Assembly (NCBI GenBank): GCA_001931905.2
Contig: MSJI02000092.1
Location: 1 to 29,409, forward strand
Direction of reading: 5' to 3'
From: Cladosporium sp. IMV 00045
Taxonomy: Eukaryota; Ascomycota; Dothideomycetes; Cladosporiales; Cladosporiaceae
Length of the DNA stretch: 29,409 nt
Under the pieces are notes generated by a model. The model ran no database searches and was not told where the DNA came from. It worked only from the letters and a program-made list of their open reading frames with translations. The translations under genes were made by a program, and so were the position numbers. This document shows positions 9,463 through 18,543 of this stretch, piece by piece (the stretch's first letter is position 1; each line of letters opens with the position of its first letter).

Positions 9463-10114
9463 CTAAGCAATCTGGCCACGGATAGCGCCAGGAACGGCCT
9501 CGGAAGAGTGGACGTCAGCGAAGAAAGCCTTGGGGTCCTTCTCGATCTGGCTGACGTGGAAGCCGAAGCCCTGGTCGACGCCGTCGTCGTTCTCAACACC
9601 GGTGACGAAGCCGTCCTTGCCGCCGTAGATGCAGCCGACGCTGCGGCGCTCGTTGTCGCAGATGGGCTCCGGGTTGGGGAAGGCGATGCGAGGGGGGCCG
9701 GCCTTGCCGCGGGCGGCCTCGTGGATGTGAGTCGCGGTGTCGGCGGGCGACTGGTAGTCGCCGCGGAAGTTGTAGAGGGTGATGTTGTAGCAGATGGTGT
9801 TGGAGTCGGAGTTCAGGCCGAACTTGTACAGGCCGCTGGCGCCCTTGAGGCCGCCGGTGAACTCGTTGTTGGCGTCGACGACCTCTTCGGGGACGGCCTT
9901 GATCTCGTAGGTGGAGGTGAACTCGACTGGCAAGGAGGTCAGTGTTGTTTCGATGGTTAGGAGCTGTGAGATGGGGATGGAACTTACAAGGTCCCTTAGC
10001 GGCGACCTCCTCCTTCTTGTTGCCCCACTTCAGGCCCCATTTGTGGTCACCGAAGATGGGAGTAGCCATGGAGGCAGTGGCCATGGAGGCAGCGACGGCG
10101 AGAGAGAACTTCAT
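9463..10114 (-). CDS. Secreted CHRD-domain protein, two exons
   Basis: Exons 9988-10114 (127 nt) and 9463-9926 (464 nt) join in frame to 196 residues. The 61-nt intron has GTAAGT and TTGCCAG. A signal peptide (MKFSLAVAASMATASMA, cut near residue 17-18) precedes a short linker and one CHRD domain over residues about 43-195. Family motifs are FEFTSTYEIKAVP, GASGLYKFGLNSDSNTICYN, NFRGDYQSPADTATHIHEAA, GPPRIAFPNPEP, RRSVGC and FFADVHSSEAVPGAIRGQIA. CHRD domains occur in chordin and in many bacterial and fungal extracellular proteins; the His/Asp-rich TATHIHEAA motif is conserved, but the biochemical role in fungi is not settled. It is probably extracellular or wall-associated. GC-rich codons biased to C at the third position suggest good expression. 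Confidence 0.94.
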
Positions 10115-10233
10115 TGTTGCTGGAGTGTGGTGTTTGAAGAAACGATTGATTGGCTTTTGTTGGTTGAGTGAGTGGAAGTTGTTGGTTGAGTGTTGTGATG
10201 AACAAAAGAATAATCGAAGGCTCCCATTCCCAT

Positions 10234-10243
10234 ACTATATACC
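10234..10243 (-). promoter_or_regulatory. TATA-like element of the CHRD gene
   Basis: On the minus strand GGTATATAGT lies about 120 bp before the ATG, followed by a C/A-rich leader (CAACACTCAACCAACAAC...). Spacing and sequence fit a fungal core promoter for a strongly expressed gene. Based on sequence only. Confidence 0.5.
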
Positions 10244-10269
10244 ATGAACTCTCATGAACCGTGCCCACA

Positions 10270-10766
10270 ACACCTCACTACACAGCCCAAGAATGACCAT
10301 CCGCACATCCTTGGCCGACGTCAAGTAGACCAGTAGCGAAGTAATTTCGTACAATGCGCGAAATCTGAGTCTTCCAAATCCACGGGGTTCAGAACGCCTC
10401 CGAGCCGTATTCTAGCATCGCTATCGCTAGTTAGCCAAGAGGAGTGCAGTACAGTTCAGATGTTGTCGGTCATCTTCGATCAAGACAATTGCATTGGCGA
10501 GCGTCTTGGTAGTCGTGGTAGTGCGCTCGGCACCGCTGCTTTGGGATGTCTTCCCCAGAAATGGATGCCGATCATGGGGAGATTGACGCAGATCGTTGGA
10601 GAATGACTCGTCGACGTTGATGACATTTTGGTCGTCTATCGGTGGATGCCGTCCTCTTCTAGAGCGTTCTCTGGGCTCCAGCACAACAGTCTTGCCCATT
10701 CGTCGAGCACTGTTCTTACCAGGGGCAATATGATCGCGGTTCCAACCAATTCACAGTCAAAGTCGA
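10270..10766. other. Intergenic, no gene seen
   Basis: Mixed-composition DNA with only short frames that lack family motifs or codon bias. Not RIP-mutated (CpA and TpG are common). Confidence 0.5.
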
Positions 10767-11467
10767 TTACTTTGATTTCTGAGATCCAAATAAACCTTCA
10801 AAGCGGCTAGGCGGCGCTACCCTTTTTTCCGACTGCAGGGCGTCGATCTCCCTAATTGGGCGACGCCATCTTTCCGCCCAGGTCTGGATTGGTGATGCTC
10901 CCAAGAGCATGGCATTCCTTGAGTCCCATAGGCTTTCGATTATCAAATACACTCCAGCCAATGACCGTTCCCCCGTCACCCGTGGTTCCTGGAAAACCCA
11001 CACTTTGACACCTCCAAGAATATGAGCCTCCGCCACGGCCAACGTGCGGGCGCGCGGGCGAACGCCATGTCCTGAGAGCCTGGATTCTTGCGGGCGATCT
11101 TGCAACCCCAGTCCACGCTTGTTCTTAGGATCGCCGCCGGGCTCTTCTTGTTCAAGATTACTTGATTGCTTCGTCCTTGGCCTGAGGTTACAAGACTCGC
11201 AGAGCTGCGGTCTGCGCACGACATGCAGCAGGACGGCAGACTGCCCGAAATTTCCAATCTGGTCCTGCAGTAGTAAAGGATGAGGAAATTGTCCAAAGCG
11301 TTTGTGTTGCGTATGCCACGGCATGGTTCATCTTGCCAGTTCCTGAATAGCAATATGGTTTCGGTGAAATGTAGTCCAGGCACACGACCAGACGTTTCCC
11401 ACAGCGCATTCTCCACGGCAAAACGCAGGGCAAACCCATCTCCCCCCAGTTCGAGCGTGGCGAGAGG
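10767..11467 (-). pseudogene. Probable broken gene of unknown function
   Basis: Two minus-strand frames look coding and meet near 11325. The upstream frame (11467 downwards) reads ELGGDGFALRFAVENALWET and HFTETILLFRNW. The downstream frame (to the TAA at 10767) reads LLLQDQIGNFGQSAVLLHVV, RRPQLCESCNLRPRTK, AHILGGVKVWVFQEPRVTGE and LAGVYLIIESLWDS. Each loses sense where the other gains it. No intron with sound sites joins them, so one indel is the simplest reading; an unrecognised short intron is the alternative. Upstream, a TGA at 11468-11470 closes the first frame and no start was found, so the 5' end may also be lost or lie in another exon. I do not recognise the family. Confidence 0.35.
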
Positions 11468-11592
11468 TCACAGGCGTAGTTACACCTTGGCAGCAGGAGG
11501 TACAGCATTGGCAAGCTAGATATTTTCTCTGAAATTAGAACTGATGATTTGGAATGAGACTGGACCTCGTGCCTTGCCCGCTGTGATGTCAA

Positions 11593-13938
11593 GGGGTACT
11601 CTCATTACAGAATAATCATTTCAGACGACTGCTCGTTTATTGCGTCTCGTTGAGAAGCCGTCTCAATCAACGTGCGATTTTTCGATATGCCACCCCCATC
11701 TACTTGGCCGAGAGCACGCGAGAAGCATGAGTATAAACGACGCCTCAGGGGCAGCGCTCCCATAGCTGCAGTCAACAGATTGGCAGACTTATTCCTTCCT
11801 ATCTCGACGATAAATTCAGCTGAAGTGATGGGCATTCGAAAAGGTCAGATCAAGCTGATGTCTTGCTGTTGTGAAACACTTTAATTGGCATGAAGTAAAA
11901 GTCATGTTGTAGCTTTCCATCTCAATACGAGCGAGTTGACCATTCGCTGATGAACATACATCGCTCTACCTGCAAGTCAAAGGCATCACCTGATCCAGTC
12001 AGCCTACACTTCTCGAGAGGATACAGACATTACAGTATTGGGAGGCCCGAGTCCAAGCTGCAAGATTGCTCGTGCACCTTCAGCACTATATGAAGGTTTC
12101 GCACGCCGACTAGCATCAATACCGCCAAGTAAACGAGAGTTTGTGTTGGTTGACGCTGCGCCACAGTCGTAGGATGAATGTCAAGGAACTCTATTGAAAT
12201 GTACCACTCTAGTGCCGGAAGCCAATACATAACGCACGGTACTATTGCATCGCGCAGATTGGCGAGAGCATACTTTCCTCTTCAGCTTTCCAGATCGCAC
12301 GCTGTCTCATATGCCGTGCGTGAGTGTTGGCACTCTTGGACCAATTTTTCTGCCGTTGAGCCTCTGCCGTGTTACTGAAGAAGCGGCATTTCTATGATCT
12401 ATCGTCGGTGCGCGCGTGCACTAATAGGCCGGTGTTGCGTGATGCTGTCGGAGGCCATAGTATGCAGGAGGCCATGCGTGAAGAATGCGGGAGTTGTGAA
12501 AATTGATGATCGACATCTGTGAGTTACACTGCTTTGGTGGGACTCTTCATGCCAAAGCAGGTAGTGCAGATGCCGACAAGCTGGAGTCATCAACTCGATG
12601 AACGGGAGTATGGGTAGGGTAAGATCAAATACCACCACGAGAATTGGCGAAGACTGCTGACAAGAAACCCTAGCAATTGCAGACGTGAAGGGAGAATCAG
12701 GCATCAAGGCGACACTGTACGACGTCTCCCACTCGATCGGCATGAGGCGTTTTTTTTATCATCGAAAGATGAAACCAGAACACAACAATCACCATTTTTG
12801 TCTACACGATCACCCGAATATGCCTGTCATATGCAGGTCGCTCTTGTATTCCGGCTCGCGGTTCACCAATCTGTCGGCATTGTTGACCGGCTCGGCATGC
12901 GGGTGGGCATCACGCATAGAGCACGGCGGCTGCGGTGTAACGTGAAAAAAGATGATCATTGAAAGTTGATATTGCCGCGCGCACTCACTTTGATACTGCT
13001 TGGGCATGTGATTACACAATAACGATGTGGCCGGATCTTGAGGCATCAACGCTTGAGGCTCCAGCAGCGCCGGCTCGACCTCCGTGTCGGGCGGCTGGCA
13101 TCGTGCAGCCTGGTGTAGCCCATGTATCGGTACCTGTTCGCCTGGCGAGGCGGACGAACGCCATCCGGTGTTCCTGGTTCCCCGGTGACGACCAATGCAG
13201 CCATCATTCGTCAGCGAGAATGCTTAGTCCCGGGCCAGCGGTGGGACAACACATCATGATACGATCTGCCTTTCGGTCTCATGGGCAAACATGCGATTTG
13301 AATACCGCCGTCACCGCCTATCCAGCTGCACCCCCACGGTGACCAGGACGGGGAAGTCGCGCCGCAAGCGGAAGTTGCACGGTAGCGGTGATCGAGCATG
13401 CTGCGGGAGATGCAGCACGACATGCCTGCAGATGTCAGGCTTCCGCTACCTACAACGTGGCTCGATCCAAAGCGTGACGTCTTAGCAATGCCTTCTCCCG
13501 CGCTTCCAGTGTCCTGGCAGTCGGCGACGGGGAACCAACAGCCACATCGCATCGCGCGTCAAGGCTGCATGATCCGGTCCCGGTCCGACTCTGCTTGCCC
13601 ACTGCTTGGTATCTCGACCGACGCCCGGAACGTGGGATCCTCACGAACCATCAAGGATGTGCGTTCATCAGCATCCTTGTCACTAGAGATTGTGCTCTGC
13701 GGGATCTCAGGATTTTGTCAGCTGGTATGGTGCATCCCAAACATCTTGTATGAGGCTGAGGGCACCCCTGTCGACAATGTGGCAGTGTATGGGTTCCCCC
13801 AGCTTCTTCTTCTGTGGGAGAATTTTATAAAGACAATAGAGTTCCTTATGCGAATCTTCAGATTCAGTATGTGCTTGTTCTCCCACCATCAATCTACTTT
13901 CATTCAGATCGTTTCATCGGCACGAAAATACTCCCACA
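11593..13938. other. Gene-poor stretch
   Basis: About 2.3 kb with no frame I can support. The longest frames (13211-13552 minus, 13398-14033 plus) lack domain motifs, and their composition matches random translation. Base composition is ordinary with no RIP bias. The plus strand at 13800-13938 is probably the leader of the gene at 13939. Confidence 0.5.
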
Positions 13939-14519
13939 ATGCAGCCGCAGGACCAGCATCAAGGGAAGTCCTCCCTGTTGCAAGCAGCAGAATCACATGT
14001 GCAGCTGTCAGAAACTACACTGAAGCAGCATGACGCAACTCCAATTGTGGTGAGAGACTCAAAGTCCTCTGGACAGACACTTTCACCGATCAAGTGACAC
14101 TGACATACATTTAGCCAGACACAATCTTCGGCGAGTCTATGATTCGTTCTGAAGCCGCGCAAAAGTTCGAGCGCGTGATGGCTACCATTACAAACCACTT
14201 CGACAATGCATCAACGAAGCATTCGAAGCATGGGGGACAGGGGACAGAACCCTCTGATTCAGCGCTCACTCGGTTGCCAAACCTCTATCGACCAGATGCT
14301 TCAAGCTCAATGACACCAATCCAGCGGTTCGCCGTTCTGGCCCCAGCAAACGACCCGACGCCATGGGAGGCCAGGCGGGTGATGATCGAGGCAGGATTGA
14401 CTGAAGGCTCATTGGAAACACTTCAAATCCGAGTCGAAGCTGCCATATCTTCGGTCGCTGACACTGTGGTTCCAAGGAGGTCCAGTAAGGTACAGGCAGT
14501 CGTTGGAGGATCGGCTTGA
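13939..14519 (+). CDS. Small two-exon gene, unknown function, 171 aa
   Basis: Exon 1 (13939-14049) starts at ATG in the context CCCACAATG and reads MQPQDQHQGKSSLLQAAESH...HDATPIV. A 65-nt intron (14050-14114) has GTGAGA, a CTGAC branch-like site and ATTTAG. Exon 2 (14115-14519) continues PDTIFGESMIRSEAAQKFER without a frame break. Joining is in phase, and the junction IVPDTIFGE reads naturally. The protein is hydrophilic, with a predicted helical segment around EAAQKFERVMATITNHFD and a C-terminal ARRVMIEAGLTEGSLETLQIR helix; no signal peptide, membrane span or known domain. It converges on the aminotransferase gene with only 83 bp between stop codons. Support is from splice structure only. 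Confidence 0.55.
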
Positions 14520-14602
14520 TGTATAGAAACGATCTTGGACGAACGAGATTGTATTTACGAGGTAGAACGACATCATAAATCTCTTAGTTCCGGGTCACGC
14601 CA

Positions 14603-15385
14603 TTATAGAGACCTGAAAACAGCTGGAAAGAAACCCCGAAATGCGTTGCTCAGCCAGACGATTTCGCCATCACTGAGAGACGCCTTCAGCATAGCAGACT
14701 GGCTCATGGAACACAGTCCTCGTTCCAGGGCATAACGGCGAGTCACACCTTCTAGACCACCAGCATGTGGAGTGATCCACTTGCCGTCACGGTAGAAGTA
14801 TGCAGTCGTAATAGATCCGTCCATTATCTCGCCAGCGCTGTTGTAGAGTACAACCTCGGTCATGGAACCAGGCGTTAGCTCAGCATCTTTTCGTGCCCGA
14901 TCATAGTCGATGCGGCGTGAAGTCTTGATTTCCGTGTAGAGATTTGCTTCAGTGGGCTGAGTGTCCAGGATGACAGTCCATGCCGGATTTGTATATTCGT
15001 CAAACGACTTCGGGAAAAGTAAAGGATCAGATGGTGCCACGGGGACGAGAGAGACTTCTGACCGTCCGTCGGGCCACACAGACACTTTTCCACGGCGGAC
15101 AATTGGCTGCTCCGATTCCTCTGCTGATGCTCTCAACTCGTCAAAGATTCGTTGCTCAAAACCATCTAAGTGAAGTAGGCATTCGGGCAATTGAAATCCA
15201 GCAATAGATTTCGCTGCACTTCGAAGGCGATCATAGTGATATTCAAGAAGAAAAATATCCGACTGGCGACCCCCAAGAAGAGACGTGTGAGTCGAATCTT
15301 TTGAGAGTCTGCTGTCAAATCTGAACGTGGTGAAAATGTGAAAATTTTCAATCAAGGGCAGCGGCATAGGGTCGCGAGTCGCCAT
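14603..15385 (-). CDS. Class IV PLP aminotransferase, 4-amino-4-deoxychorismate lyase-like
   Basis: A single-exon, 260-residue protein of PLP fold type IV (family of bacterial PabC and yeast Abz2). The probable Schiff-base lysine is K154 in EIKTSRRIDYDRAR. It is followed by EVVLYNSAGEIMDGSITTAYF (the EG-S-N motif of the family appears as DGSITT), the phosphate-binding GGLEGVTRRYALERG and the closing VWLSNAFRGFFPAV. The N-terminal half (FHIFTTFRFD, FLLEYHYDRLRSAA) also fits the fold. The expected reaction is elimination of pyruvate from aminodeoxychorismate to give 4-aminobenzoate for folate. D-amino-acid or branched-chain aminotransferase activity is a less likely alternative, because the sequence is short and lacks their specific loops. 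Probably cytosolic. It diverges from the DUF1365 gene across 246 bp. Confidence 0.88.
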   Translation of the reverse strand: MATRDPMPLPLIENFHIFTTFRFDSRLSKDSTHTSLLGGRQSDIFLLEYHYDRLRSAAKSIAGFQLPECLLHLDGFEQRIFDELRASAEESEQPIVRRGKVSVWPDGRSEVSLVPVAPSDPLLFPKSFDEYTNPAWTVILDTQPTEANLYTEIKTSRRIDYDRARKDAELTPGSMTEVVLYNSAGEIMDGSITTAYFYRDGKWITPHAGGLEGVTRRYALERGLCSMSQSAMLKASLSDGEIVWLSNAFRGFFPAVFRSL

Positions 15386-15631
15386 TGGAAGACTTGCGAA
15401 CGACTGTGATAAGATGTTCAGTAAATGCTCTAGTTTCCTTGATGGTAGAGTTGTCGTTGTCTGTGAGGTCGAAGCACGGCCTTCCGGAATTCGGGCAAAT
15501 GCCTTTCGCGGATGCGCGATGGTGGCCGTGCGGGCTCGACTCGAGGCGCGATGACCTCAAGATCAACACATCAAGAATTCGATATCTTTAAAGAAGGCCA
15601 CAACACTGGAACAAGCGGCGAGTAGGCCACC
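15386..15631. promoter_or_regulatory. Short bidirectional promoter
   Basis: Only 246 bp separate the divergent starts of the aminotransferase (minus) and the DUF1365 gene (plus), so the two must share control DNA. The plus start has a near-ideal context (GCCACCATG). No TATA box is evident on either strand. Confidence 0.6.
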
Positions 15632-17770
15632 ATGCGTGCCTCGGTGACTGGAATGACAGCCGGCGAGCCCAGTGGCGTGCCCACGAAGGAAGTGGCAATC
15701 TTGACTTGGGCTTTTGCGACTTTATGGTGGAGTGTGTTCTCTCCACCGCACAAGACCTTTGCTGCCAGATTATTGCTGCTCCAACCGGCATGGGCTGCAC
15801 GTATGTTCGCTGGAGATGGAACGTGGTTACAAGACTTGTCCATCCTCCTTGGCTTGCATGCCGTCTACACGCTCTGGGCTGGACTCTGGTCGCTACCCAG
15901 GATATACAGCTGGTTTTCGCGAAACTACAACGATGAGGCTATGCAAATATACATCCTAGTCTTCTCATTACTTGGACTATGTGGACTTTCGGCGGGCAGC
16001 ATCGCACATCGAGGGAATCAGCTGGACGAGCACGAAATGCATGGGCCAAAACGGGCAGCAGTCATCGAGGAGGCCTTGCTTCCTCCACTACTTATACCCA
16101 GCAGGACGACGCATTCTCGGATCTTCCCCCAAAAACATAGCTTCTCATATTCGTACCTCTTCGTTGGAGTCCCCGTCGGTATGGTAGGCAGAAGCGGTCA
16201 GGCTCTTTCAGTTGATGGCTCACCGCCTTCATGGTTCAACATCAGAGCACGCGACTACCTATTCCGAGGAGGCGAAGGACTCAGCCTGTCTGAGAAACTT
16301 CAAACCTACCTTGAACGTCAAGGCATCTCGGAGCGGCATTATTCTTTCGCGTATCTGGTCACCGCGCCTAGATTCCTGGGCTACAGTTTCAACCCCGTTT
16401 CATTCTGGTACATTTACAACGCCGACGCACAGCTGAAGTACATGATCCTCGAAGTCAACAACACATTCGACGAGCGAAGGATCTACCTCCTCCGACCAGG
16501 AAGCATAGACGAAGACTTCGTTCCCGAAGACGACACCAAATCAAGCAACGCTCTGTATTTCAAAGAGACCTGGCAGAAAGACTTCCACGTCTCACCCTTC
16601 AACAGCCGCAAAGGCACCTACTCTCTGCGCGCGATCGATCCCGTAGCCGCCTTCGAGGAATTCGGCCACGTCAAAGTAGACAACAACATCGTCCTGCGCT
16701 CAGACAAGGACCACCCCAAACTCGTTGCCCGCGTCTTCTCAACCGACTCCCCCACCTCCGCCATGACAGTCGACAAACTCCAACTACTCCGCTTCATCGC
16801 ATCCTGGTGGTGGGTCGGCTTCGTGACCTTCCCACGCATCGTAACCCAAGCCTGGAAACTCTTCTTCAAGAAGAAATTGCACGTCTGGTTCCGCCCCGAA
16901 GTGACCTCCACAAGCATCGGACGCACCTACACCGACGAAGAAAAGATCCTCGAAACCCACTTCCGATCCTTCCTCACCTCCGTCGTCGAGGGCACCGACC
17001 GCTCCCTCCGCCTCATCTACCAAGCAGCACACCACCACGACTCCGAGCTCGTGCTTTACAGCTCCGGCTACCTGCGCGAGAAGGAGCACGAGCGCACCCT
17101 CACCGTTAAAATCCTCTCGCCCGCTTTCTACTCCCGCTTCGTGCACTACGCGCACACGAAAGAGGCTTTCGATCGCGAAGCGCTGGCGACGGATGAGAAG
17201 AACCGCACGCTGCTCGTCGAGCCGGCGCACCTCCTCCCCGTCCTTCTTGACGCCGTCAAACAAGCCACACGCAGCGCACACCAAACACCGCATCTCCCAA
17301 GAAGAAACCTCCTCGACTCCCTCCGCTGGACCCTCCTCCGCCGCCTCCGCTGCCCACCCGCTGCACCCGCCTACCCATCTCCCCAGAACCCAGACTCAGT
17401 CTCACCCCCAACAACCCAAATCGACATCCGCGCCTTCCCCCACTCCGAACTCGACCTCTACACCCTCTCCCAACCTCCCTCACCCACAAGCATAACCATA
17501 AGCACAATCCCCCCCTCCCTCTACCGCCGCACCCTCACCACCCTCTTCCTCGCGCAGCGGTTCACGCTCGGCTTCCCCGTGCTGATCACAGCGCTCGACC
17601 TGTTGTTGCGCAGCGCGCTGATTTTCGCCGCGATAGTTTACAGCAGCCGGAGCGAGGTTTTTGACGTGTTGAGGCCGAGGGCGCTGGAGAGTGTAAGGGA
17701 TTGGGTGGAGGTGGTGGCGTTGTTGGGGGTGGGGAATGGGGTGCATGGGTGGTGGATTTTGAAGGGGTGA
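15632..17770 (+). CDS. DUF1365 family membrane protein
   Basis: A single-exon, 712-residue protein. Three hydrophobic segments precede the domain (about residues 22-40, 68-88 and 104-123: ILTWAFATLWWSVF, LSILLGLHAVYTLWAGLWSL, IYILVFSLLGLCGLSAG) and one lies near the C-terminus (FPVLITALDLLLRSALIFAA). The DUF1365 domain shows HSFSYSYLFVGVPV, APRFLGYSFNPVSFWYIYN, MILEVNNTFDERRIYLL, KDFHVSPFNSRKGTYSLRA and later LRFIASWWWVGFVTFPRIV. Bacterial members are about 250 residues and often sit beside cyclopropane-fatty-acid synthase genes, so a lipid-linked role is suspected but unproven. This fungal form is nearly three times longer, mainly through the membrane segments and a C-terminal Pro/Ser-rich insert. 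The last 130 bp of coding sequence switch from C-rich to G-rich. Confidence 0.92.
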   Translation: MRASVTGMTAGEPSGVPTKEVAILTWAFATLWWSVFSPPHKTFAARLLLLQPAWAARMFAGDGTWLQDLSILLGLHAVYTLWAGLWSLPRIYSWFSRNYNDEAMQIYILVFSLLGLCGLSAGSIAHRGNQLDEHEMHGPKRAAVIEEALLPPLLIPSRTTHSRIFPQKHSFSYSYLFVGVPVGMVGRSGQALSVDGSPPSWFNIRARDYLFRGGEGLSLSEKLQTYLERQGISERHYSFAYLVTAPRFLGYSFNPVSFWYIYNADAQLKYMILEVNNTFDERRIYLLRPGSIDEDFVPEDDTKSSNALYFKETWQKDFHVSPFNSRKGTYSLRAIDPVAAFEEFGHVKVDNNIVLRSDKDHPKLVARVFSTDSPTSAMTVDKLQLLRFIASWWWVGFVTFPRIVTQAWKLFFKKKLHVWFRPEVTSTSIGRTYTDEEKILETHFRSFLTSVVEGTDRSLRLIYQAAHHHDSELVLYSSGYLREKEHERTLTVKILSPAFYSRFVHYAHTKEAFDREALATDEKNRTLLVEPAHLLPVLLDAVKQATRSAHQTPHLPRRNLLDSLRWTLLRRLRCPPAAPAYPSPQNPDSVSPPTTQIDIRAFPHSELDLYTLSQPPSPTSITISTIPPSLYRRTLTTLFLAQRFTLGFPVLITALDLLLRSALIFAAIVYSSRSEVFDVLRPRALESVRDWVEVVALLGVGNGVHGWWILKG
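17725..17749 (+). other. G-quadruplex-capable motif at the end of the DUF1365 coding region
   Basis: Four runs of at least three G (17725-17729, 17731-17734, 17738-17741, 17747-17749) are separated by loops of 1, 3 and 5 bases, fitting the canonical G3+N1-7 rule. It lies on the coding strand 21 bp before the stop codon. Folding has not been shown. Confidence 0.6.
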
Positions 17771-18543
17771 TGGAAGGGAAGGGGGTTTGTAATTTGGGAA
17801 CAGGATAGGGTAGGGGGGTGGAGCTTTGTTTTAGTGTTCATTTTTTTTTTTTTTTAGTTCCAATTGTTCTTAGATATAGACGTGATTACGAGGATATGAA
17901 GTTAATAGAATAGACGGATTGGATGGTTTGCCAAAGCATGCGAATTTGTGAGATTGATGATAAAAGGACTTTTGACTTTTGTTGGATCAAGTGTGATGAT
18001 ACGTGTATGATGATGAGAGTTGATTGTTGCCTCTTCTTCATGATTTTGTGCAAATGGATGGTGCAATCAAAAATAAGGATGGAGACAAGCGTGTATATAC
18101 CCTAATAGCGACGCCACCAAAACACAAACGTAAAACAATGAGATGGAGTTTCTTTTCGCGGGAGGAGGAAAAATAATCACTATTATACAATTGAAGCTCT
18201 CTCTCTCTTTTCTTCCGGACCGTCCGATCTCGCATAACAACAAGACGAGAAAATCCCCTTCCCTGCCTCTAGCAAGGTACCGGCCCAGAGCTTCAACAAA
18301 ACTCCACCAACCTCGACTCGTACAGACATGCTTTTCTTTCGAAGAGATGCATTAAATGGCATGCCCCCATCTCACCTCTCACCTCTCCCGTCCGCATCTG
18401 CAATACCTAACAACAACACAACCGCCAACCACCTCTTGCACCCACGCAAAAAATTGTACAGATTCCAAAATCAACCAAAACATTCTAGCCCAAACGGCCC
18501 GAACTCTTTCCATTTTCCTTCTTCACTTCACACAAAATCTTCC
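17771..18543. other. Convergent 3' intergenic region
   Basis: This lies between the DUF1365 gene (plus) and TOM70 (minus). It holds a T15 tract at 17841-17855, AT-rich sequence with TTAGATATAGA, and no supported gene. It likely contains the 3' UTRs and poly(A) sites of both neighbours. Confidence 0.5.

Noticed and set aside
12810..13650. Assorted frames of 64-127 codons on both strands
   Set aside because: No family motif, random-like composition, and no splice structure linking them.
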